A model generated the notes under the pieces. It worked only from the letters and a program-made list of their open reading frames with translations, made no database searches and was not told the DNA's origin. Source: Nocardioides sp. (GTDB taxonomy: Bacteria; Actinomycetota; Actinomycetes; Propionibacteriales; Nocardioidaceae). Taken from it: DNA of 5,516 nt. Made by a program: the position numbers and the translations under genes. Below are positions 1 through 5,240 of this stretch, one piece after another. The DNA is taken from assembly GCA_029264225.1 (NCBI GenBank), contig JARICB010000254.1, forward strand, positions 1 through 5,516. The letters run 5' to 3'. Position 1 is the first letter of the stretch, and the number at the start of each line of letters is the position of its first letter.

Positions 1-37
1 AGAAGAGCATCGGACACCGCGTGACAACCATCCGGTC

Positions 38-613
38 CTAGCCGAACTCGAGGGCCACGCACTGCCAGCGACCGTCGTGAATGGCGAACCGGGCCGCGAC
101 GGCCCGCGACCGCTCGCCGTAGCGCACGTGCGCGGCCACCTCGAGTGAGTCGGCCTGGACCAGGCTGGTGTGGGCGGTCCTCATGCTCGGGCGGACCGCG
201 CCGCGCCCTCGCCCCTGGGAAGGGGAGGTGCCGGCGGCAGCGGTGACGAGCTGGGCCCGGCGAGCCAGGTCGTGGTAGACCGAGGGCGCGGTGTGTCGGA
301 GCAGTTGGGCGATCGGACGGTCGCCGCTGGCGATCTCCACGGCACACGACAGGTAGCGACGGACGAACCGGTCCAGCTCCGCCCGCTGTCGGGGATCGGC
401 CGCGACCAGGTCACCGGGTCGAGACGGTTCGACCAAGGCGGGCCCGGTCTCGGGAGGGTCGAGCTGCGGTGTCAGGTCGAGGGCCAGCGCACCTTGGACG
501 CTGGCCACGGGCACCGTAGGTCGCAGCGCGATGACCGGCGCCACGGCCGCGGAGGGGTGCAGCCGGTCAGCGGAGGTGGCTGGACTGATGGGCCTGGTGG
601 GCAGGGCGGGCAT
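38..613 (-). CDS. Rv3235-family (DUF6459-type) protein of unknown function
   Basis: A predicted soluble protein of 191 residues. The N-terminal half is Pro/Ala-rich and probably disordered. It contains QGALALDLTP (residues 40-49), a segment I recognise from actinobacterial Rv3235-family proteins. From about residue 75 to the C-terminus lies a compact domain. It starts with helices (RRYLSCAVEIASG near 85-97, then QLLRHTAPSVYHDLARRAQ) and ends with a strand-rich part ('VAAHVRYGERSRAVAARF', 'GRWQCVALEFG'). The biochemical role is unknown, and no catalytic motif, signal peptide or membrane span is seen. The frame could open at a TTG at 649, but that codon has no Shine-Dalgarno. The ATG at 613 has GAAAGG six bases upstream, so I chose it. 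It lies 39 bp after the LysM gene on the same strand, which suggests co-transcription. In relatives the family often sits close to secA, so secA may follow beyond position 1. Family call fairly secure; function unknown. Confidence 0.82.
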   Translation of the reverse strand: MPALPTRPISPATSADRLHPSAAVAPVIALRPTVPVASVQGALALDLTPQLDPPETGPALVEPSRPGDLVAADPRQRAELDRFVRRYLSCAVEIASGDRPIAQLLRHTAPSVYHDLARRAQLVTAAAGTSPSQGRGRGAVRPSMRTAHTSLVQADSLEVAAHVRYGERSRAVAARFAIHDGRWQCVALEFG

Positions 614-619
614 GGCGTG

Positions 620-625
620 CCTTTC
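620..625 (-). promoter_or_regulatory. Shine-Dalgarno that sets the start of the Rv3235-family gene
   Basis: On the minus strand GAAAGG is followed by six bases (CACGCC) and then ATG at 613. The longer frame begins with TTG at 649, only three bases after the LysM stop codon, and has no comparable site. This favours the shorter, 191-residue product. Confidence 0.6.
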
Positions 626-652
626 GGGTCGCAGGTTCGGTGCTCGCAAGGT

Positions 653-1324
653 TCAGTGATGAGGGGCTGGGCGCCGAGTAAGACGCAGCCGTTGGCCGGG
701 GCGGATCAGCGCAGGGTCGGCTCCGATCACGTCCCGATTCGCGGCGTAGAGGGCGCGCCAGGCCGCATCGACGTCGTGCAGGTCGGCGTCGGGGGCCAGA
801 GTGCGGACCGTGATGGACCAGAGGGAGTCGCCGGTCTGCACTACGACCTCGTCGACCGGCGTCGCAGTGCGCCGGAGGGTCGACGTCGGCGGAGCGGGTG
901 CGCGGGGCGCCGAGACGCTCGCCCGGTCGGGCAAGGGGAGCCCAGCCAGGACGGGGGCGCTGTGGCCCCCGCCGGCCAGCGCCGGTGCGCCGACCCCGAC
1001 CAGGACGACGGCGCCGCAGGCAGTGAGCACCAGTCGGCGGAGGGGGCCGACCGCGGTAGTGGGCAGTGCGCCTCGGGCTGCCTGGGAGACCGTGACTGTC
1101 GTGACCAGCCACAACCAACCGGCGCAGCCCAGCAGGGTGAACGCTGCGATGGCCACCACCAGGTCCTCGAAGCTGCCCCGCCAGATCGCTAGGTGGGCCA
1201 ACGTCTGGGCCGTGTCGATGACCGAGCAGCACGTGGCTAGGGCCGCGACGGTGACCGTCAGCCAGACGCACAGGCACCGCAGGGGGGAGAGAGGCGGTGG
1301 GGAGAGATCGCTGACCCGAGTCAT
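653..1324 (-). CDS. Membrane-anchored LysM peptidoglycan-binding protein
   Basis: A protein of 223 residues. Three hydrophobic spans lie at about 17-36, 55-79 and 98-117, followed by a Pro/Ala-rich linker (about 120-157) and a C-terminal LysM domain (about 158-217). LysM features are the opening GDSLWSI (165-171), 'LYAANRDVIG' (192-201) and the closing 'LIRPGQRLRL' (206-215). LysM binds N-acetylglucosamine-containing glycans such as peptidoglycan. Arginines lie before span 1 (R3, R16) and between spans 2 and 3 (R84, R96, R97). By the positive-inside rule this puts the N-terminus inside and LysM outside, facing the wall. No hydrolase or other catalytic domain is visible, so it is probably a wall-binding or scaffold protein. 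An in-frame ATG at 1357 is rejected because it lies in the predicted -10 box. The ATG at 1324 has GAAGGG six bases upstream. The gene is first in a minus-strand unit with the Rv3235-family gene. Confidence 0.85.
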   Translation of the reverse strand: MTRVSDLSPPPLSPLRCLCVWLTVTVAALATCCSVIDTAQTLAHLAIWRGSFEDLVVAIAAFTLLGCAGWLWLVTTVTVSQAARGALPTTAVGPLRRLVLTACGAVVLVGVGAPALAGGGHSAPVLAGLPLPDRASVSAPRAPAPPTSTLRRTATPVDEVVVQTGDSLWSITVRTLAPDADLHDVDAAWRALYAANRDVIGADPALIRPGQRLRLTRRPAPHH

Positions 1325-1330
1325 GACAAA

Positions 1331-1336
1331 CCCTTC
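1331..1336 (-). promoter_or_regulatory. Shine-Dalgarno of the LysM gene
   Basis: GAAGGG on the minus strand, six bases before ATG at 1324. The upstream in-frame ATG at 1357 is preceded by an A/T-rich stretch without a purine-rich Shine-Dalgarno. This site decides the start. Confidence 0.6.
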
Positions 1337-1355
1337 GTTTGCGTCTGTTTGCCTC
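1336..1355. repeat. 10-bp tandem repeat in the LysM gene leader
   Basis: Plus strand CGTTTGCGTC (1336-1345) is followed directly by TGTTTGCCTC (1346-1355). Eight of ten bases are identical, and both copies contain GTTTGC. The period is about one helical turn. The repeat begins at the -10 box, covers the predicted transcription start of the minus-strand gene, and abuts its Shine-Dalgarno. That is where a repressor recognising direct repeats would sit. The role as an operator is inference. Confidence 0.35.
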
Positions 1356-1384
1356 ATTTAAAGACTTTTTACATCTGTCGTCAA
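1356..1384 (-). promoter_or_regulatory. Predicted sigma70-type promoter for the LysM / Rv3235 unit
   Basis: Reading the minus strand, TTGACG (1384-1379, five of six to the -35 consensus) is separated by 17 bp from TTAAAT (1361-1356, four of six to the -10 consensus). The spacer is A/T-rich, unlike the rest of the window. Transcription would begin near 1348-1350, giving a leader of about 25 bases to the ATG at 1324. The alternative ATG at 1357 would lie inside the -10 box and could not be translated from this promoter. Confidence 0.55.
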
Positions 1385-1388
1385 CGGG

Positions 1389-1398
1389 CTGTGCACAG
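1389..1398. promoter_or_regulatory. Perfect 10-bp palindrome between divergent genes, possible operator
   Basis: CTGTGCACAG reads the same on both strands. Its centre lies about 45 bp upstream of the predicted minus-strand transcription start, and about 34 bp before the ATG at 1428 on the plus strand. That is a suitable place for a dimeric regulator acting on either gene. It also resembles a degenerate DnaA box (compare TTGTCCACA), but a single weak match is not evidence for that. One 10-bp palindrome can occur by chance. Confidence 0.25.
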
Positions 1399-1415
1399 GG
1401 TTACGCTCCAGCCAT

Positions 1416-1419
1416 GGAG
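1416..1419 (+). promoter_or_regulatory. Shine-Dalgarno of the conserved hypothetical gene at 1428
   Basis: GGAG lies eight bases before ATG at 1428. The frame could also open at GTG 1419, but that would overlap this site and would add only three residues. The product then begins MRWDEQLF, the usual N-terminus as I remember it for related proteins. Confidence 0.5.
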
Positions 1420-1427
1420 TGCGCCGA

Positions 1428-1961
1428 ATGAGGTGGGACGAGCAGCTGTTTGCGCTCTTCGACGACCTCGAGGGCCAGGCAGTGGCCCGCTATCAGCTCG
1501 AACGCGATGCCGAGTTGGGTGATCGCAGCCGGGCCGAATACCACCAGGTCAGCCTCGAGTCGAGGCTGGTGGCCAGCCTCGGTGGGCGCCTGGGCCTCGA
1601 GGTCGAAGGCGTCGGGCGGATCGACGGTGAGCTGCGTCGCCTTGGCGCCGGCTGGTGCTTGCTGAGTGGGCATGCGCAGGACTGGATCGTGCGCACGGCC
1701 TGCATCCATGTAGTGCACGGCGCTTCGGATCGGTCGGTCGCTGAGGTGGCCTGGTCGCCTTTGCACAGACTCGGAGTCGGTTCCGCCCTGCGGCGGTTGG
1801 CGGAGTCGGGGGTGCGGTGCGTCGTACGCCTGGTTGACGGCAACCATCACGAAGCCGTCGTACGTCGCGTCGGCGCGGACTTCGTCGAGATCAGCTCAGC
1901 TGCTGACGTGCTGCTGCTGATCCCCTACCGGGCGATCAGCGCAGTGCAGAGCCGAGACTAG
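1428..1961 (+). CDS. Conserved actinobacterial hypothetical protein with two barrel-like repeats
   Basis: A 177-residue predicted cytoplasmic protein without signal peptide or membrane span. Residues 1-50 are charged and helical ([18 protein letters not shown], then an acidic/basic helix). Residues about 55-98 and 129-175 each look like a run of short beta strands ending in a hydrophobic strand and small-residue turn: '[15 protein letters not shown]' to '[13 protein letters not shown]', and '[15 protein letters not shown]' to '[14 protein letters not shown]'. The pattern resembles a small SH3- or Sm-like barrel occurring twice, joined by a helical stretch ([13 protein letters not shown], 116-128). 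From memory, proteins of this build, starting MRWD.LF and containing VGADFVE, are widespread in Streptomyces and related genera and are uncharacterised; some carry a doubtful 'Fis family' label. It is divergent from the LysM gene and 193 bp before the chemoreceptor gene on the same strand. A plus-strand promoter is not clear; TACGCT at 1402-1407 is only a weak -10 candidate. Function unknown. Confidence 0.8.
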   Translation: MRWDEQLFALFDDLEGQAVARYQLERDAELGDRSRAEYHQVSLESRLVASLGGRLGLEVEGVGRIDGELRRLGAGWCLLSGHAQDWIVRTACIHVVHGASDRSVAEVAWSPLHRLGVGSALRRLAESGVRCVVRLVDGNHHEAVVRRVGADFVEISSAADVLLLIPYRAISAVQSRD

Positions 1962-2084
1962 GACCGCGAAGCCCACCGCGGACGAGGGGCAGGTCGCACT
2001 CTTGTCGAGGAGTTCGTTCTTGGTCAGCGTCCGGACCCGGTGCCACGACACGACGGGGGCCAACGCCTGCCTCCCGGAACTGCG

Positions 2085-2131
2085 CACCGGATTGCCTCAT
2101 GAACCCGGTTGCGGGGTCGATGAGTCCGGTG
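2085..2131 (+). promoter_or_regulatory. Strong imperfect hairpin in the leader of the chemoreceptor gene
   Basis: CACCGGA (2085-2091) pairs with TCCGGTG (2125-2131). After a four-base bulge (TTGC), CTCAT (2096-2100) pairs with ATGAG (2120-2124). After a 2x2 internal loop, ACCC (2103-2106) pairs with GGGT (2114-2117) around a seven-base loop. That makes 16 base pairs in one arm. It ends 12 bases before the purine-rich Shine-Dalgarno. No T-run follows, so it is not an ordinary intrinsic terminator. It matches no riboswitch consensus I could recognise. It could be an mRNA stability or translation-control element, or a protein site in DNA. The rest of the 1962-2154 gap shows no gene and no convincing promoter. 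Confidence 0.4.
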
Positions 2132-2142
2132 AACGATCAACT

Positions 2143-2149
2143 AGGGGGG
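2143..2149 (+). promoter_or_regulatory. Shine-Dalgarno that sets the chemoreceptor start
   Basis: AGGGGGG is five bases before GTG at 2155. The same frame is open upstream to 2002. Those 51 codons encode a stretch with no hydrophobic or chemoreceptor-like character, and the sequence from GTG onward begins the classic basic-then-hydrophobic N-terminus. The short start is strongly preferred. Confidence 0.65.
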
Positions 2150-2154
2150 AATTC

Positions 2155-3729
2155 GTGGATCTTCTGCGCAGACTGTCGCTGTCCGCCAAGCTTTGGTGTG
2201 GCTTTGCGGTGTTGCTCACGATGCTTGTCGTGGTGGTCTCACAGGGCTTCGCGACTCGCGGCAATTTGGACGACCAGGCCCGGCAGATCGCGGAGAAGAT
2301 CGACCCCAAGGCTCGCAACGTGGCCCTGCTGCAGTTCCGCTTCTCCGACATGTACGGGTTGCAGACGGCCTACACAGCCGCCAACCACCAGGAGAAACGC
2401 GCGGCGTTCCTCGGCGCAACCGAGCAGGTGGAGAAGCTGATCGACACGCTCGACTCCGGGCAGAACTCCCTCGCCCAGGACTCAGCACTGACGCGGCTGC
2501 GCTCCAGCTTCGAGGACTTCCTGGCGATCGACGCCAAGGTATGGGAGAACGTAGCCGCTGGCCGCCTCGAACGCGCCTCGACGATGAGCAACATGGACGA
2601 GGGCCCGACCTACGGCCAAGCGCTGGGTGCCGCGGCGCAGTTCGACGAGCTGGTCAGCCAAGAGCGCGCCGGCGCCCTGACCGAGCTGGGGGAGAACCGC
2701 GACGCCGCAGCGCGCAACGACCTGCTCGTGCTGGCCTTCGCGCTGCTGCTGGGCTTCGGGGTGGCGCTCGCCCTGACCCGGTCGGTCCGCCGTCCCCTGG
2801 CGCAGACCGTGGAGATCCTGCAGACGGTCGCCAACGGTGACCTCACGCCACGGCTGCGGATGGACCGACGTGACGAGATCGGCAAGATGTCAGTGGCCCT
2901 GGACGAGGCGCTCGACCGGATCGGTGAGACGCTGCGCAAGATCGGCGAGAATGCCGCGATGGTCTCCGAGGCCGCCGATGAGGTCCGCGACCTCGCCAAC
3001 GACCTCGGCCGCAACGCCCACGAGAGCAATGGTCAGGTGCACCAGGTCAACGATGCCGCCCAGCGGGTCGCGACCGACATCCAGGCGGTCTCCGCCGGAG
3101 CGCAGGAGATGAACGAGGCGATCACCGAAATCTCGCGCAGCACGGTGCAGGCCTCGATGGTGACCAACTCTGCGGTGGGCATCGTCTCCACCGCGAACGG
3201 CACCGTCGCCCGGCTCGGCGCGTCCTCCCACGAGATCGGCAACGTCGTCAAGCTGATCACCTCCATCGCCGAGCAGACCAACCTGCTGGCGCTCAACGCC
3301 AGCATCGAGGCGGCGCGCGCAGGGGAGGCGGGCAAGGGCTTCGCGGTGGTGGCCGGTGAGGTCAAGGAGTTGGCTCAGGAGACCGCTCGCGCCACCAAGG
3401 ACATCTCGACCCGCGTCGACACCATCCAGTCCGACTCACAAGAAGCGGTCGCGGCGATCGATCAGATCGCGGAAGTGATCGCCTTGATCGACGAGACCCA
3501 GTCGACCATCGCGACGGCGGTCGAGGAGCAGACAGCCACCACCTCGGAGATGAACCGCGGGGTGGCGGGGGCCGCCACGGGTGGGATCCAGATCTCTACC
3601 GCCATCACGGACGTGCAGGTCAGTGTGCAGGCCAACAGTGCCACCGCCGACCAATCACGTCTTGCGGCGGATCGGCTGGCACAGATGAGCGGCGACCTTC
3701 GCGACCTGGTGGGTCAGTTCCGCTACTGA
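2155..3729 (+). CDS. Methyl-accepting chemotaxis protein (transmembrane chemoreceptor)
   Basis: A 524-residue receptor that senses a ligand outside the membrane and controls the kinase CheA through CheW. Order: short basic N-terminus; membrane span about 13-29; helical extracytoplasmic domain about 30-188, resembling a four-helix-bundle (4HB_MCP) sensor; membrane span 190-207; HAMP domain about 208-260 with conserved P214 and DEIG at 240-243; then a long coiled-coil signalling domain. The signalling tip is unmistakable: [20 protein letters not shown] (371-390) followed by [16 protein letters not shown]. Position 401 is Gly where many receptors have Asp or Asn. Candidate methylation helices lie on either side, for example '[13 protein letters not shown]'. 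It ends in LVGQFRY without a CheR-docking NWETF-type pentapeptide. The ligand cannot be read from the sequence. No che or flagellar gene is in view, so it is probably a dispersed receptor. Its stop lies 8 bp from the convergent tatB stop. Confidence 0.95.
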   Translation: MDLLRRLSLSAKLWCGFAVLLTMLVVVVSQGFATRGNLDDQARQIAEKIDPKARNVALLQFRFSDMYGLQTAYTAANHQEKRAAFLGATEQVEKLIDTLDSGQNSLAQDSALTRLRSSFEDFLAIDAKVWENVAAGRLERASTMSNMDEGPTYGQALGAAAQFDELVSQERAGALTELGENRDAAARNDLLVLAFALLLGFGVALALTRSVRRPLAQTVEILQTVANGDLTPRLRMDRRDEIGKMSVALDEALDRIGETLRKIGENAAMVSEAADEVRDLANDLGRNAHESNGQVHQVNDAAQRVATDIQAVSAGAQEMNEAITEISRSTVQASMVTNSAVGIVSTANGTVARLGASSHEIGNVVKLITSIAEQTNLLALNASIEAARAGEAGKGFAVVAGEVKELAQETARATKDISTRVDTIQSDSQEAVAAIDQIAEVIALIDETQSTIATAVEEQTATTSEMNRGVAGAATGGIQISTAITDVQVSVQANSATADQSRLAADRLAQMSGDLRDLVGQFRY

Positions 3730-3737
3730 CCGGAGAC

Positions 3738-4058
3738 TCAGGTGGCGTCGACGTCGTAGGGCGGGAGCTGCCCTTCGGGCAGGGCCGGCTGTGCGACGAG
3801 TCGGACCTCTTCGTCCTCCATCGCCTCGATGATGTGGCGACGCACGATGCTGCGCGGATCGAGGTCCCGCAGTTCGAGGTCGGCGAACTCGGGGCCCAGC
3901 TCACCGCGGATCTCGTCGCGCGCGGAGTTCGCAAGCACCTTGGCCTTGCGGAGCATGACCGCGGCCTGCTTGGCCAACTCCGGGAGCCGGTCAGGGCCGA
4001 AAGCGAGCAGCGCGATGAACGCGATGACCGCCAGCTCAGCGAGCCCGACCCCGAACAT
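3738..4058 (-). CDS. tatB: Sec-independent protein translocase subunit TatB
   Basis: A 106-residue protein. With TatC, TatB forms the receptor that binds twin-arginine signal peptides and passes folded proteins to TatA for export across the cytoplasmic membrane. One N-terminal span (about 5-20) starts MFGVGLAEL with conserved E8. It is followed by the FGP hinge (F20-G21-P22) and an amphipathic, basic helix (about 25-50, 'RLPELAKQAAVMLRKAK'). Next comes the acidic/basic segment 'ELGPEFADLELRDLDP', which is typical of actinobacterial TatB rather than TatA. The C-terminal tail is short and acidic, and the total is shorter than the 171 residues of E. coli TatB but normal for this group. Its ATG is three bases after the mrp stop and lacks a good Shine-Dalgarno, so translation is probably coupled to mrp. 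tatA and tatC are not in the window; in actinobacteria they are commonly encoded elsewhere. Confidence 0.9.
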   Translation of the reverse strand: MFGVGLAELAVIAFIALLAFGPDRLPELAKQAAVMLRKAKVLANSARDEIRGELGPEFADLELRDLDPRSIVRRHIIEAMEDEEVRLVAQPALPEGQLPPYDVDAT

Positions 4059-4061
4059 GGG

Positions 4062-5207
4062 CTAGAACTTCGCCGACGGGGTCAGACCAAGCTGCATACC
4101 CGCCAGGCCGCGCCCACGGCCGACGAGCGCGTCGGCGACCTCGCGAAGCTGGACCGCGGCCGGCGAGGTCGGGTCGGACTCGACGATCGGCTGGCCGGCA
4201 TCGCCGCCCTCGCGCAACGCGGGATCCAGGGGGACCCGGCCGAGCACCTTGACGTCGTAGCCGAAGCGCTGCGACAGCGTCTCGGCGACTCGGTCGCCGC
4301 CGCCGCTGCCGAAGACCTCCATGGTGGAGCCGTCGGGGAGCGTCAGGAAGCTCATGTTCTCCACGACGCCGACCACGCGCTGGTGCATCATCGAGGCCAT
4401 GGTGCCGGCCCGCTCGGCCACCTCGGCGGCGGCCTCCTGCGGAGTCGTGACGACGACCACCTCGGCGCTGGGGAGGTGCTGTCCCAGGGAGATGGCGATG
4501 TCGCCGGTGCCCGGCGGCAGGTCGAGGAGCAGTACGTCGAGGTCGCCCCAGTAGACGTCGGCGAGCATCTGGACCAGTGCCCGGTCGAGCATCGGACCAC
4601 GCCACGCGACGACCTGGTCGCGCCGCGGCTTCAGCATGCCGATGGAGATGACCGAAACGCCGGAGGCGGTGGGGACGGGCATGATCAGGTCGTCGACCTG
4701 CGTCGGCCGCGAGTCGGCCACGCCGAGCATGGCGGGCACGGAGTGGCCGTAGATGTCGGCGTCGACGATGCCGACCTTGAGGCCTTGGGCTGCGATCGCG
4801 AGTGCCAGGTTGACGGTGATCGACGACTTGCCGACACCGCCCTTGCCGCTGGCAATGGCGAAGACCTTGGTCAGCGAGCCCGGCTGGGCGAAGATGATCT
4901 CGCGCTGCGCCTTGCCGCCGCTGAGGATCTCCTTGAGGCCCGCGCGCTGCTCGGTGGTCATCACGCCGAGGGTCAGATCGACGGCAGTCGCTCCCGGCAC
5001 CGACATGACTGCTGCGGTGACGTCTGCGGTGATGGTGTCCTTGAGCGGACAACCAGCCACGGTCAGGAGTACCGTCACGGCGACCTCACCGGCCTCGGAG
5101 ACGGTGATGGTGTCCACCATGTTGAGTTCGGTGATGGGCCGCTTGATCTCCGGGTCGTTGACTCCGGCCAGGGCGGTGGTGATCTGCTCGACAGTCGGGG
5201 TGCTCAT
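4062..5207 (-). CDS. mrp: Mrp/ApbC-family P-loop ATPase with N-terminal DUF59 (MIP18-like) domain
   Basis: A 381-residue cytoplasmic ATPase of the Mrp/NBP35 family, whose members bind and transfer Fe-S clusters and act as dimers. The N-terminal DUF59 domain (about 5-85) has 'GVNDPEIKRPITEL' and GCPLKD with C53. The ATPase domain begins with the deviant Walker A GKGGVGKS (121-128; K122 and K127). It continues with 'VDADIYGHS' (148-156) and 'LLLDLPPGTGD' (226-236), all intact. After ENMS (283-286), where many bacterial homologues have a CPxC cluster-binding motif, this protein has FLTLPDGSTMEVFG with no cysteine. C53 is the only cysteine in the chain. As I remember it, mycobacterial Mrp also lacks the CPxC, so this looks like a lineage trait. 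It starts 33 bp after the DUF1003 gene and is followed three bases later by tatB, forming one unit. ATG 5207 has no clear Shine-Dalgarno, but the N-terminal sequence matches the domain well. Confidence 0.93.
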   Translation of the reverse strand: MSTPTVEQITTALAGVNDPEIKRPITELNMVDTITVSEAGEVAVTVLLTVAGCPLKDTITADVTAAVMSVPGATAVDLTLGVMTTEQRAGLKEILSGGKAQREIIFAQPGSLTKVFAIASGKGGVGKSSITVNLALAIAAQGLKVGIVDADIYGHSVPAMLGVADSRPTQVDDLIMPVPTASGVSVISIGMLKPRRDQVVAWRGPMLDRALVQMLADVYWGDLDVLLLDLPPGTGDIAISLGQHLPSAEVVVVTTPQEAAAEVAERAGTMASMMHQRVVGVVENMSFLTLPDGSTMEVFGSGGGDRVAETLSQRFGYDVKVLGRVPLDPALREGGDAGQPIVESDPTSPAAVQLREVADALVGRGRGLAGMQLGLTPSAKF

Positions 5208-5240
5208 GATGGGGCAGAGTCTACGAGCCCAGCGGTGACT

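Noticed and set aside
170..1192. A 340-codon plus-strand open frame running opposite both the Rv3235 and LysM genes
   Set aside because: It spans two well-supported minus-strand genes. The product is a low-complexity Gly/Arg/Asp-rich string without domains, which is what high-GC third positions produce on the opposite strand.
1401..1850. A 149-codon minus-strand frame opposite the hypothetical gene
   Set aside because: No ribosome site or recognisable domain was seen. The plus-strand frame has a ribosome site, a coherent predicted fold and a family resemblance.
1889..1922. Inverted repeat GATCAGC ... GCTGATC near the 3' end of the hypothetical gene
   Set aside because: It lies inside the coding sequence and is largely explained by a run of Leu (CTG) codons and Ala/Ser codons. 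No T-run follows the stop codon, so it is not a terminator.
1964..1981. CCGCG ... CGCGG stem just after the stop of the hypothetical gene
   Set aside because: Only five base pairs with an eight-base loop and no T-run; such pairs are frequent in GC-rich DNA.
2002..2154. A 51-codon N-terminal extension of the chemoreceptor
   Set aside because: It has no receptor-like character, and a strong AGGGGGG ribosome site sits right before GTG 2155. The hairpin at 2085-2131 also fits better as leader than as coding sequence.
1962..2154. Possible c-di-GMP riboswitch or tRNA in the gap before the chemoreceptor
   Set aside because: I looked for conserved c-di-GMP-I core segments and for tRNA arms and found neither. 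Only the hairpin stands out.
4036..5052. A 338-codon minus-strand frame overlapping mrp
   Set aside because: It is a frame-shifted reading of mrp, rich in Arg, His and Gly, with no motif. The true frame carries the Walker A and DUF59 motifs.
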